Positions 1-11,458 of a stretch of 64,000 nt of DNA are shown here, in pieces. The position numbers were made by a program, and so were the translations under genes. The DNA lies in NCBI RefSeq assembly GCF_000004075.3, contig NC_026657.2, positions 1,612,001 to 1,676,000 on the forward strand. The letters run 5' to 3'. Below the pieces are notes generated by a model. It was not told where the DNA came from and searched no databases. It was given only the letters and a program-made list of their open reading frames with translations. The number at the start of each line of letters is the position of its first letter. Position 1 is the stretch's first letter. This DNA is from Cucumis sativus. Its lineage: Eukaryota; Streptophyta; Magnoliopsida; Cucurbitales; Cucurbitaceae.

Positions 1-340
1 CAAACTTTAAAAAATAATCAGATCGAACAACATTTTTGTACACAACAGTACAAAGCTAACAACTCCGGTCGAAATTTATACTTGAAATGGGTCCACTAAA
101 TCAGACATGCTTTCTCCTAACAAATTTCACTACAAATTCCAAGTTTCGTCCATTTCATCACATACAATGTCTATACAGAATCAAACCCATTTAACCAAAG
201 ATCATCATAATGAAGAAAAATACAAAACCCAGTAAGAAAATTGTGAAATGAAGCTAAAAAAATGCTCAAATGATTGCATCGAGAAGAATTAAGGAAAGAG
301 AAAACAGTAACTAAGATCTAATGAATCAATAAACTTGAAC

Positions 341-459
341 CTGCCCAAGTATGAAGGATCTTGAAACTACACAACCAAAATGATAATTACTTCAAAAGGG
401 TATCTCCGTCGATCTCCGACGAAGCTCCGGCGAGCTTTCCAAATTGCCCCCACTGAGCT

Positions 460-498
<39 letters not shown>

Positions 499-620
499 GC
501 TTGACAGTGGGATTGAAGAATCAGTGAGAACGATGCATTAAAATAGAAAAGAAAAGTAACTTTATATTGTGAAGAAATGGAGGATTTAAATCTGAATCGG
601 AAAAATAATTCAAATCTCAA
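341..620 (-). other. Probable 5' leader exon of a minus-strand gene that leaves the window
   Basis: Read on the minus strand, this stretch looks like a plant 5' leader. It has a long CT run (GA on the plus strand, about 463-493), then a GC-richer segment, then CTTGGGCAG followed by GTTCAAG, which resembles a splice donor at about 340. The coding part would lie left of position 1. A 77-codon open frame covers part of it, but it is low in complexity and matches nothing I recognise, so I treat it as untranslated. The gene is unidentified. The alternative is plain intergenic DNA with a microsatellite. Confidence 0.35.
463..493. repeat. (GA)n microsatellite
   Basis: About fifteen uninterrupted GA units, read as CT on the minus strand. 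CT runs are common in plant 5' leaders and core promoters, which fits the putative minus-strand leader here. Confidence 0.9.
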
Positions 621-621
621 T

Positions 622-2985
622 CCGCCGACAGAAATTGCTTGTAGAGATCTATGATTAACGAGAACTCAAGAATTAAGACTCGTGTTATTTCCTCTTTTTT
701 TTCTTTCCCATTAAATTCCCATATTATCTGTTCAATAAATAATAATAATAATAATTTTGATTTAGTCAAATTATTTCCACTTTTCTTATTTTTTTTAGTT
801 GGTTTTTCTCAAACCAACCATTGTTTTTTTTATTGTCCAATGGAATGTTTTCTATTGGGGTCTCTATATATTGTTAATATTTCCTTCAAATAAATTCTTT
901 TCTTATATAATATATACTTCTTTAAATATAAATATTGCTTTTCTCACTTTTTTTTTTAAATTTACAGTGAACGACTTAAAAAATCGAATTTATTTTAAAT
1001 ATAACAATATAAATCAAAATATTTACAAAACTTAACAAAATATTTTAATCTATTTACTATGAAGCACTTAAATCAAGGTAGACTACTAACTACATGAGTT
1101 TATAGTAGCATTCTAAGTTGGTCTATCACAGGTTGTGATATTTTTTGTTATATTTATAAATATTTTTAAAAGTTTTGTCGCTTATCATAATTTATCTATA
1201 AAAAGTTATTGAAATGTAAATTTAAGTGATAATTAATACTTAAAAATTAATAATAATGTAAAGTTTCATTTTTTAGATAATGTTTGTTTGGAATGTAATT
1301 AAATTGAAGGTAAGAATTTTTTTCCTACATTCTTTTGAACTTTCTTTTTAGCAATGATATGATTATATCCTACTATACTTGTCAACATGAGTTGAATTCT
1401 ATGCTAGGATATATGCTATCTCCCATGGTATAATGTTGAAATCTATCTACATTGTTTTTGAACTAACCATAAATAAATGCTTTTGGGATATATTTAAAAG
1501 TTTAATGTACTTATTAAATTAATGGTTAACGTGCAATGTACCATATATTAATTTATTTTATTGTTTACTAACATTTAAGTTAAAAAAAAAACAACTTTAT
1601 AAATAAAGGGTAAGTGAATAATAGATGATACTCAACAAGGAAATCAAGAGTCTCACGTGTACTATTATGAATAGGAGTAAAAGACAGACCAGAAAACATT
1701 CGTACATAGCTTGAGTAGGTGAATAAACAACAAAATTAAACTAGTAATTATACTTATTGCAAATTAAGTAGGTGACTTATACAATTGGATGGATTATTCA
1801 CAAATGAGTCCGAACAACGAACAATACAACCATGATCATCCCTAAGTTATTTTGAAAAATTGATGATAAAAATTTTGAAGGATAAAATTGAATTATTAAA
1901 TAAAATTAGAGTAGCAATTGAGACTTAATTTTTATTTGATAATTATTGAAAAAGAAAAAATATTAAAATGAATAAATGAAAAAAGAAAAACAGTTAACCG
2001 ACACATGAGAATGCTTTTTCTAAAAGCCTATTGGTAGCAAGCATTTACTACGTCATAAATACGGTCCCATCATCCATGCTTATTTTCAAATAAATAATTA
2101 TGGTGACAAATACAAATAGCTCCCAATGGAAATGGGCATTTCCATAAATATCTTTTCAAACCATTCTACTATCCAACTCAATTAAATCAAATTAATTATT
2201 ATTGAAAATTTGTCAAAAACTTATACATTTCATCACATAATATTTAATAGATTTTACTTTATGGACATAAATAGTATATACCTCCATCAATTATCTCAAC
2301 CTTTTTTATATTATGAAAAAAAAATATGATAGATTATAAAATTTTGTTATATTTATCAAATATTTTGGATGATTTTATCATTTAAAACATTCTTTTTATA
2401 AAGTTATAATTTATTCTTTAAAAGTTGTTTAGCTTGTTTTTCTTTGGTGTTCATTTGTACTATAAAAAAAAACTTATATAAATATAAATGGTTAGGACAC
2501 CAACCACCAAAAATCTTCTATCCAAATTTTATTAACATAATGTTTTTGTGCATGAATGATGAGCTAAGATGTAATAGTATTGTTATATGCTTTTTTTATC
2601 GACTCATTATTAAGAGAAATAGAAAACAAAAACCTCGACCCGACTATTACAAACTTAGAAATATCACCCCAACGAAACTAAACGAAAACTAATTTTTTTT
2701 TTGCTGAAATAGAGAATAAAGTGAGATCTTGTGATTAGTAATACTAAGTATGGTTCGTATTCCAATTAGAATGAATCACACAATTAAGTGTGTGTGGACA
2801 AGAGATTCATACTCCAAAAGGATGGTAAGATTAACAATTTCCAAACTTGTCGCATTATCGAGATGACCCACGATCGTTTTCTTACAAAGTTACAATTTTA
2901 CGATCACCTTAGTTGGTTTTTTTGTCTTCATCTGATTTCTACCAAGAAAGTTAGTCTGAAAAAAATACCAATAATAGTGGGGCTG
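622..2985. other. AT-rich intergenic region
   Basis: No convincing coding region is visible. The open frames here are short, biased to F, I, N and K, and match no family. It contains one short inverted-repeat element (about 1016-1167). The last tens of bases become GC-richer at the probable VPS55 promoter or leader. Confidence 0.7.
1016..1167. mobile_element. MITE-like inverted-repeat element, AAATATTTACA family
   Basis: The left end AAAATATTTACAAAACTTAA recurs inverted at the right end (...TTATAAATATTTT), with AT-rich filler between and no coding capacity. Similar elements occur at about 8718-8880, 14168-14345 and 51725-51928, so this is a dispersed non-autonomous family. The borders are approximate and no target-site duplication was confirmed. 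Confidence 0.5.
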
Positions 2986-4259
2986 ATACGCCGCCGCCCG
3001 TGATCGGAATTGGACTGCGAGTCGGAGAAACGAGAGAATTTCTTCACGAATCCCCATCAGAAGGTAACCTTTTTTTTTTCGTAATTTCTTTGCTTCTTAA
3101 TCGCGTTTTCTGGGAGAATATTCCGGATAGCATTCGTCTGCAAAAGCACTTGATTTTACTGTTACGAAACCCTAGTGCTGAAATTTGGATATACTTTCTC
3201 TGCCACTGCTTAAAATTATTGACGTTTGTTAGAAAAAAGGGTTGAGATTGAGAATCCTCCACCCCGTACGGTTGAGAAGTAACAGTATTTGTTCTTATGG
3301 GAGAAGTTATTTCGAATTTCGTTGTTCACGCACGTAATCTTTTAGATTGCTAAGAGTACCAATCTCTTATTTACTTTGTTGTTTTTTAACAATGCTAGCA
3401 ATTCACTTATGAATGTTCATACATCGCATTCATCTTTACCATATTGGTTTTGGTGATTTTTAGGATTCAATTTGAAGTTGGAAATGTTTTTTCATATTGG
3501 TTATTGGTGAAAGTTATCCCATTTTTTACTCCATTTTGCTAGTTTTACAATGTCACTTAAATATGGGTGTTCGAGCAACAATTTATCTCAATGAAGAATC
3601 CTACAGGAATTCTGTGGCATCATTGTGTTAAGTTTAAGGATATTGTTTCATGATGGCACCTGCTTATTTGTTAATATCTTACCGGTTTTCTTGACACCTA
3701 AATGTTGTAGGATAAAGTATGTTTTCTTGTGAGTTTATTCGAGATGTGCGTAAGCTAGCTTGGACTCTCACGTGTATGAAAAATAAAAGATTAATGATAG
3801 TGCAGTTGAGTTGAATTCTTATGGGAGGAGTTAACTCAAAAGTTCATGAAGCATTTTAGATTTCTAAGAATATCAATATATTCTTTCCTTTATTATTATT
3901 TAAGAAAACGCAGGTTTTTTTGTTGTAAATGTTCACAAACCATATTTATATTCACTAGATTGGTCTGGTGATTTTGGTGTTGCATTTGAAGCTGGAAACT
4001 TTTGCCACATTGGGCGTAAATATAAAAAATTTCAAGTCCCTTCTGCTAATTTTATCTTGTCCTTTTGTAGATGGGTGTTTGTGTAACAATGCCACTCATT
4101 GAAGAATTATATAACTCAAAAGTACCAATTTATTTATAAAACAGATTTACTTCGGATGAACAACTTTGGTTTTTGCCTACCTCTCATCCTCCTGTAGATT
4201 TCTCACGTGGAGTTCTTTTTTGTAGCCTTTGACCTGCATGAGGTGAGTTATCCAACCAA
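2985..4259 (+). promoter_or_regulatory. Probable VPS55 5' leader with a leader intron
   Basis: A GC-rich patch around 2990-3063 ends in CAGAAG followed by GTAACC, a good donor at 3064. Candidate acceptors lie just before the start codon (CCTGTAG ending at 4197, or TTTTGTAG ending at 4223). This suggests a non-coding first exon and a leader intron of about 1.1 kb, as in many plant housekeeping genes. It is inferred from splice-site likeness only, and transcript ends are unknown. Confidence 0.45.
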
Positions 4260-6242
4260 ATGGCAGACTTACCAGCTTCTTTGCAGGCCTGTCTGGGTAT
4301 GGGCAAGGTGGCATTCTTAGCAATTTTGGTTTCTGGAGGAATTGTGATGCAGATATTGGTCAGTAGAATTCTCTTTGGAAACTTTTGATTCTTTGAACAA
4401 CATCTTTGCAATTCTTGGCTTTAAAAGTCATTTTTGTTGTCTCATTTATCATGTTTTATGGCAGGCATGTGCCTTGTACAATAATTGGTGGCCAATGCTA
4501 AGTGGTACATAACTAAATTTTCTCCTGGACTCTTTTCTTAGTGCTTTTACAATATGAAAATTTCTCTGCTGCTAAGGCTCCATTTTGTTACCATTTCGTT
4601 TTTGGTTTTTAAAAATCTTCCTCCCATTTCTTACAATGATTGGTCTTACTTAAGTACAAAGGTTGAATTCTTAGCCAAATTCCAATAACAGAAACAAGTT
4701 GTTAAAATCTATATTTTTTTAGTTTTCAAATTTTGGCTTGTTTTTTTATAACATTGGTAAGAAGTAGATAAGAAAAGAAGAAACTTGCAAGTGAAAGTAA
4801 TGTCTGTAAGCTTAATTTTTAAAACTCAAAAACCAAAAACAAAATTGTTACTGGCCTAAGTTTTTTGTTTTGGTTTTTTTTTCATATCATATTTTATGAA
4901 CGCCATACCATACTGATTATTTTCTTTGTTTCTGCCAGCACTGTGGTGTGGATGTTTTCCATCCACTTAACATCTGCTTACATGCATAATCTTTTAATAA
5001 TAAGCTTTGTTTCTTCTATTAAATTACATCGCTAGATAGAACAAGAAATGCCTTCTAATCTCTATTATGCTCCACTTGATGAGAAACTCTCTTTCTAGCA
5101 TTTTTACTGGACATGACTTGCATGATGAAAGAGTAAGGGTTTTGAATCGTTCTTTATACAATCAGCCTCTTGTCCAGATGGTTGAAAGGTGGAATGATAA
5201 CCAAAGAACAATTCATTTTATTTCCCTGTCTCTTTCTTTTATCACAAAACGATTTCCTATCTTTTATACTACTTTGGTTTCATGTCAATAAATTTTAAGA
5301 CTGATTATTTATGGAGGCTAAAAGTTATAATCAAAATGATCATACCATTTGATTGTCGTTACCACAAATTTTATAGAGATTGTAGCCATGGCAGCCTAGG
5401 TTTGATGAGCTTCCAGGGTCGAGTTTTTGTGGTCATTTGATTGTGACTTATCAGTAATTCCAATGAAGTTTGTAAAGGTTGTAGCTATTTGTGGTGTGCA
5501 TACTGATTATGACATGATGTCTTTTCATTCCGTGGTCCCCTTATTCTCACTGGTTGTTGCCTGTTGGCTTCTTTCTTCAATATGAATGTAGATTTATCTT
5601 CTTTCTTCGTCTTTTTTCTTTAGGTACAATAAAGTGGAAAGAATAATCATGTTTTGATTCAAAACCCAACCTGAATGAAATGTGTTGAACATATGTGGAT
5701 GCTATGTATATGTATAACATATATTTTTCTCCATTATGCCATAATCCAGGTCAGAAGATGTATTTTTCTTGACTAATTTCACGGCATCATTCTTTGCAGT
5801 GATAATGTATGTGCTTCTCCCCATGCCTTTATTATTCTTTGCGGGGTCAGATAGTTCTTCGCTGTATACTGATTCTAACGATAGGTTAGACTTTTGCCTC
5901 TGCAACCCATTTGATAAGTATTTTTCAATCAGTTGACATTTGAAAACAGTACTTTTAAGATATTGTAAGATTATCCGAAACAAGCTTTTGTATTCATAAA
6001 ATTCACGTTCTCTTACCCTTCTCCCCACATATCATTATCATCGAGACAGCTGGATCAATGCGACAAAATTCTTGACCGGAGCTTCGACTGTAGGAAGCAT
6101 TGCCATCCCCGTTATTCTGAAGCATGCTGGGATCATTGGCTGGGGGGCAATGGCAATGGACCTCTCGTCATTCGTAGTATTTGTGGTTGCCATTTTGTGT
6201 TTCATGGGGATGAGCGAAGACGACGACTACTCTATGTTTTGA
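4260..6242 (+). CDS. VPS55: Vacuolar protein sorting-associated protein 55 homolog
   Basis: Four coding exons (4260-4358, 4465-4504, 5800-5884, 6050-6242) join in frame to 138 residues, all with GT-AG introns. The product starts MADLPASLQACLGMGK and contains SGGIVMQILACALYNNWWPM, then VLLPMPLLFF, then FLTGAS..VGSIAIPVILKH and IGWGAMAMDLSSFVVF. These are the signature blocks of the VPS55/LEPROT family. Four hydrophobic stretches fit the family's four membrane spans. Known family role: endosomal membrane protein that works with VPS68 in endosome-to-vacuole trafficking. The length is close to the plant family norm of about 140. The acidic tail ends SEDDDYSMF. The second exon is only 40 nt and the second intron is about 1.3 kb, which is why a simple ORF scan misses the gene. 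Confidence 0.96.
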
Positions 6243-6640
6243 GATACTCCATCTCCATGGCAATGAAGCTGTGCCTATCTCCATCAGGTGAGGCTTCGAG
6301 CTTTGTTCATTCTTGTCTGAACATCACCTCTCACATCTGCACATGTTTGGTGAAGATTATTTTTCACTATATATTTCTTCATTTGTTGTTTGTTGGTTTG
6401 TTGTATTTGAAGATTTGTTCTTACACCAAAATTGAGATGAAAAAGAAAAGTGTATTTGTATATTTGGAAAGGTATGGGCATTGAACTAGATGTGAAATGT
6501 GACTGGTTTCACTTCATGCGCTTGAAATGAAATTGCAGTACTGCTGATTATTTTGTTGTCTGTTAATATAGTGATTGTATTTATTGTGTTAAATTTGTTG
6601 ATTATTTTCTATTTTCTTCAGTGTAATGAGTCTTTCTTCT
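6243..6640 (+). other. VPS55 3' untranslated region
   Basis: T-rich sequence directly after the stop codon with no conserved coding. The 3' end is not defined. Open frames on both strands here are low-complexity and are treated as chance. Confidence 0.5.
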
Positions 6641-7276
6641 ATTTAGGAAACTTTTTCTTTTTTAAAGAAATAAAATGGAGCATCTAGTCAAGAGGTTCCA
6701 TGTTCTAAGAAAGAAAAGAAAAAGGATGAAATTTAGATTTGATATTAAATTAAATCTGGAAAATGATCTTTCATTATTTATTTACAATCATTCATTTTCA
6801 ACTTGGAATTTAGATTTGATCTTACCTCAAATCTCAGTAAATTATTATTTTTGTATATGTGATCATATCTCCTATTGAAAGACATCACAATAACACCATG
6901 ATGTGCATGAAATAAAACAAAAAAGTATCTCTATATGTCAAGGAATAATAAAAATAGGGAAGAGATGAAAATAAAGAGATTCAAATTTCAATTTCATTTG
7001 GTTCTAAATCAAATCATGCAAAAAAAAATCTAAACTAAATCCAAATTTTTTCAAGAAAAATCTATTATTACTTTTACGTGAATCTAAAGTGAAAAAGAAA
7101 CTCTTATCACTTTAAATCATTAAAAATAATTCCTCTAATCTTAGGTATTCACATTAAAAAGAAAAAGAAAAAAAAAGAGTAAGAAACCTCCCACATTTTG
7201 TCTCTAACAATCAGTAGAATTGTTTTTTTGAAGAAAAGATCAAGATTTATCTCATGTAAGAAGGGAAAAAAGAGAG

Positions 7277-7302
7277 TTTTTTTTTTTTTTTTTTTTTTTT
7301 TG
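7277..7302. repeat. Poly-T tract
   Basis: About 25 consecutive T, equivalent to poly(A) on the minus strand. It could be the tail of a decayed retroposon read on the minus strand, or simple slippage. No retroelement coding is visible next to it. Confidence 0.8.
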
Positions 7303-7531
7303 GGTTTAATGAATGTAAAAGAAAATACCTGAAAAATAAATGGCTATAGAGAAAAACAATATTTGAAGAGAGATTATGAAAAACTAAGAAAATAATAATA
7401 ATATTAATAACAATAACAAAAGAATTCCTTAAAAAACTGTACAACTCTGGACGCACTGTGGAGAGATGCCATAACTATTGGTGTGGCAAAAGCGAATGAA
7501 ACTCTCGATGCAGTCAAACGACTGTTTGGAG

Positions 7532-7627
7532 TTAGGGCGAAATTTCACCGTCGAGAGAGTATCTCAACGCCCATTTCTCGACCAGACGTCCAATGCTTCT
7601 AAGGACGCATTGAAAGAGTCTTGCCAT
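7532..7627 (-). CDS. Possible small ORF (31 aa), unidentified
   Basis: A minus-strand ATG in good context (CAAAATGGCA) opens a 31-codon frame starting MARLFQCVLRS and ending SLDGEISP before TAA. It sits in a GC-richer island (about 7440-7640) inside very AT-rich DNA. The plus strand is also open through much of the island. The peptide is basic and matches nothing I recognise. It could be a small peptide gene, part of a leader exon of an unannotated gene, or a transposon scrap. Confidence 0.18.
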   Translation of the reverse strand: MARLFQCVLRSIGRLVEKWALRYSLDGEISP

Positions 7628-8717
7628 TTTGATTGGAAAAACTTTTCTTTTTAAAATTATTATTTTATAAGAAAATGGGCGCGCAAATTGATCCTACAAT
7701 GGTAAGAAAGATTTATCTTACTTACACTCAATATTGTAAAACTGGCTAATCATAAAGTGACATACAATCCATTCCTTTCTTTTCTTTTTTCACTAAAATA
7801 AAAATTTTAATACGACATTAAATATTTCAACATGGTTTCGTTTATTTACTTTTGAAATATCTATTCTATTTCTCAACCTTTTAGTTTTAGTTTAGTTTGA
7901 TCTATTTCTGATGTGGCTTCAAATATGTACACTTTTAGAACAAACATTAACCAAAAATGATTTAATCACATGTAAGATAGTAACACAAAAAAACAAAATG
8001 ACCAACTTTTTTGAAAATGTTTCGTGACTGTATAGATATTTTGAAGTTCATGATGTAGAAAGGTAAAAGTTAAAAATTTGAAAGAAAAGAAAAAAGTACA
8101 ATGTAAAAGAAAATAATTGTTAAATTTTGTAGGGATGTGTAGAGTGGATGTACTAAGTGGGGGCACATGTGGCAGAAAGTAAGCGTATTTAAGTGGTCGA
8201 TTGGGGGAAGAAAAGGAAACGAAAGAAAATAACTATCTTAGTCATTTCCTTGTTCGGTACATACATGAAAGGGAGGGAAAATAATACTCTTAATCCCTCT
8301 TATTCTAACTTAATCCATTTATTTTCTAATATAATCATTCTCATCCTTCATTTATTACTTATTCTCTTTCCTCATTTATTTATTTTCTCTCCAAATTAAT
8401 CATCATATCTCTTCTTTTTCCAAACAAATTAATCCACCTCTCTTCTTCTTCATTTCTTTTGTGCCAAACGAATTAGTCATCTTTTCTAATATATTGCTTA
8501 ACGTTCTCATGAAAAAAAATTAATAAATGAAAGAAAAAATATTAAAAGTGAAAGAAAAAACAAAAAAAAAAACAATGTGTTTGATACTATATACTCGTAA
8601 ACATAAACTATAATTATTCCCTAATATTTAGTTAATAACAAACTTTTATTATTATTTTTTCAAATATAACTTATATTTTTAAAAAATATAGTGAAAAAAT
8701 TATTGTAAATCGGTTGT

Positions 8718-8880
8718 AAATATTTACATAATATGACAAAATTTTAAACTATAATATTGATAGACTTCTATATTAATAGAACATGATATTATGATAATTT
8801 TTAAATTCTATTAATGATAGATATTGACAAACTTCTATAATAATATAATAATGAAATTATGTTAAAATTTGTAAATATTT
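8718..8880. mobile_element. MITE-like inverted-repeat element, AAATATTTACA family
   Basis: It begins AAATATTTACATAATATGAC and ends with the inverse, TTTGTAAATATTT. It has the same terminal words as the elements near 1016, 14168 and 51725 and internal repeats of GATAGAC-type words. It is non-coding and its borders are approximate. Confidence 0.5.
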
Positions 8881-9741
8881 TGATTGATTATGTTATATTT
8901 AAAAAATACTTATATATATATATTTAATATATTGTATAATTTATAACACTTCGCATAGTACATATTCTATATTTTAAAAAATAATAATAATTGTTTATAA
9001 CAAGACAAATGGTATTTTTAAAAATTCAAAGTTAAAACATAAAAATATTAGCTTTTCAAATTTTGATAACAAATTTCATAAATAGTATTACCGTAATTAG
9101 AGTATTTTTGGGTTTGTAATTAATCAGAAAATAACAAATAGAATTCAAGTTGTCTATTAAATACACATTTAAACTCAAACTCCATGAACCTATTATTTTA
9201 GACAAAATCTCCTTTTTATTTTTGTTTTTGAAAAATTTGTATCCACTTGTCACCTATTTTTCTTGTGAAGATTTAATTTGATTTCGAGTGGAAATTTCTA
9301 TCTACAATCTTCAAAGCATATGTTGTGTATTAGATGTTGTCTGTGGTTACGTTATAAAATAATACTCTTGAATTTTGTCACACGTTATAATATACATATA
9401 TTTTCTTAAAAAGGAAAATATGTATTTCAAAACTTCTAGTAGAATTTAACGGCATATGAAAATTAGATGTGAAAATGGACAAATATGTTGTGATCTTTTC
9501 TAAGAAAAAAAGCTTTTTTTAGTTGCTGAATTCTTAGAAATAAATGTAATTGATTAGACTTTAGCCGGTCAATTGTAGTCCTTTTCCATTTTGCTCAATA
9601 TGTTTAAAGGTCGTTATTATTATATATATACTTCAAATATTTTTTTAATTATTTTAAATCTTAATCGGTTTAATGAATCATATTCTCTCTTTTTTCATTT
9701 GTTCTCTCTCCTTCCTCTCCCCTCCCCATCTTTTCTTTCCT

Positions 9742-9794
9742 TCATCTCTTCTATCAACATCTCTTCTATTCTATCAACATCTCTTCTATCAAGA
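9742..9794. repeat. Short tandem repeat (CATCTCTTCTATCAA units)
   Basis: Three close copies of a 15-20 base pyrimidine-rich unit lie head to tail. No function is inferred. Confidence 0.7.
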
Positions 9795-11341
9795 GTGTTC
9801 GTGGGTTGAGTTTACGCTCTAAGCCAACTCAATTATTTGAGTCGATACCCTATTTTTTAACCGTCAAAAACTTCAAAATTTCTTTACAACACCCTTTCCC
9901 ACTTAAACAATCCATCAATTTTCATCTAACCAATGAAATTGACATCACATATGTAGAACAACATAACTCATTATCACCCATTCACCCCACTACAATTTAA
10001 ACATCTCGAATGTTACACATGCATGTCCAAACTCTCGTCATGCTAACTTTTAACTTAGCTATGATTATTTATTTTCTAGGGCTTGCGTTGGTAGATGTGA
10101 AGCCAATTAAGCACATGTAAAAGGAAAGAAAAACATTTGTAAAGATGAACGGGAGAGCCAGGCAAGTGGATGCGATCATTGATGCTCGTGAAGAAGTGAA
10201 AGAAAAACAAACAAGAGAATAGGAATGATTGAGAGAGACTAATGATATGAGAGAGAAAGAGAGAGGAGGGGAAAATATATTTTTAAGTTTAAAATCTCAT
10301 CAAATAGCTTTAAAAAAAGTGAAAATAATTAAGTACAATACAATGGCCTTTTAAACTTGTGTTAAGAAAGGAGGGAGATTAGTCAAAATGAAATTGAATT
10401 GAAATGTTTACATAAAGTATCACTAAATACTTTTTGAGGTGTTTAGGCTTCAACTTGTCTCTAGCAAAGTGAGTTAGTATTTTGTTAGAGCTCGTAACAA
10501 CATTCAAACTATTAAAAAAATTATATTCTCTTATTTATAAATACTAGAACAAACACGTTTATAACATTTATTTTTTTTGTTAATTTCTAAATCATATTCT
10601 CTTCTCTATTTATAATTATATGCACCTTCAATGCATACTATCATCATCAACTAAGATGTGTTTGATCTAAGACAAAGTTGTGAAGGAAGAGTCATGAACT
10701 TTTATTCCTTGGTTGGTCAAAAGAGTTATTCGGTTGATCCTCACCATTAAAAAATAAGGTGTTCAAAGTAAGAAGTTATGAAATTCAACGAATTATAATT
10801 TTAGAGGACTCACAATAGAGTGTAAGAATAAGATATATAAAATTGGACCAAGACCCATCAAATCCTCGGTTTGAATAAAGAGTTTCACAACTTCTTGAGC
10901 CAAACACTCTATAAAAAGTATTTGGTGTAATAAGCTGGTTATTATAGTTTATAGGGTTACATATATATATATATATAGTAATGTGGTAGTAAGTTATAAT
11001 AACATGTGTTAAGTATACACATAATATTATAATTTGGATAGTAAGTTACGGTATCCGATAGTAAGTTTGGCTGAAGAAGGTGTGAGCTATATAATATAAT
11101 GTATTGGATGACCCCTCTAAAATTAGAAAGAAACAAATGTGTTTTGTTTTATATGTATATATAAATTTAGACATGTTTTGAAAATAGAATGAGTATGAAT
11201 AATATAGGGAGAAAAATTAGAGGGGAATGGGAGGATAGTTTGAGGAGTGAGATAGTGTCATAGCTAGTGGGGGTGGTGCATTGTGGTCCGCAAGCTAAAG
11301 GTGTGGGGGATACTACTCTCTACTCCCCAACAAAACCCCTT

Positions 11342-11347
11342 TATAAA
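11342..11347 (+). promoter_or_regulatory. TATA box of the first Sgpp-like gene
   Basis: TATAAA lies 117 bases upstream of the start codon in the context CCTTTATAAACAAACC. The second paralog has TATAAA at 17702, 118 bases before its own ATG, in nearly the same context. Conserved position in both duplicates supports a real core promoter. Confidence 0.75.
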
Positions 11348-11458
11348 CAAACCTACATTTGCTTTCTTCTCTCAACAAACACAAACACATCTCTCCATTT
11401 TTCTCCTCTCTTTCTCTAACCTAAACTAATATATAATACACATTTTTTTGTGTATATC

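Larger units (their letters stand above)
6640..11330. other. AT-rich intergenic region between VPS55 and the phosphatase pair
   Basis: About 4.7 kb with no recognisable gene. It holds a 25-base poly-T run near 7277, a small GC-richer island near 7440-7640 (listed separately), a MITE-like element at 8718-8880, a short pyrimidine tandem repeat at 9742-9794 and a TA run near 10960. The open frames are short and low-complexity. Confidence 0.65.
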
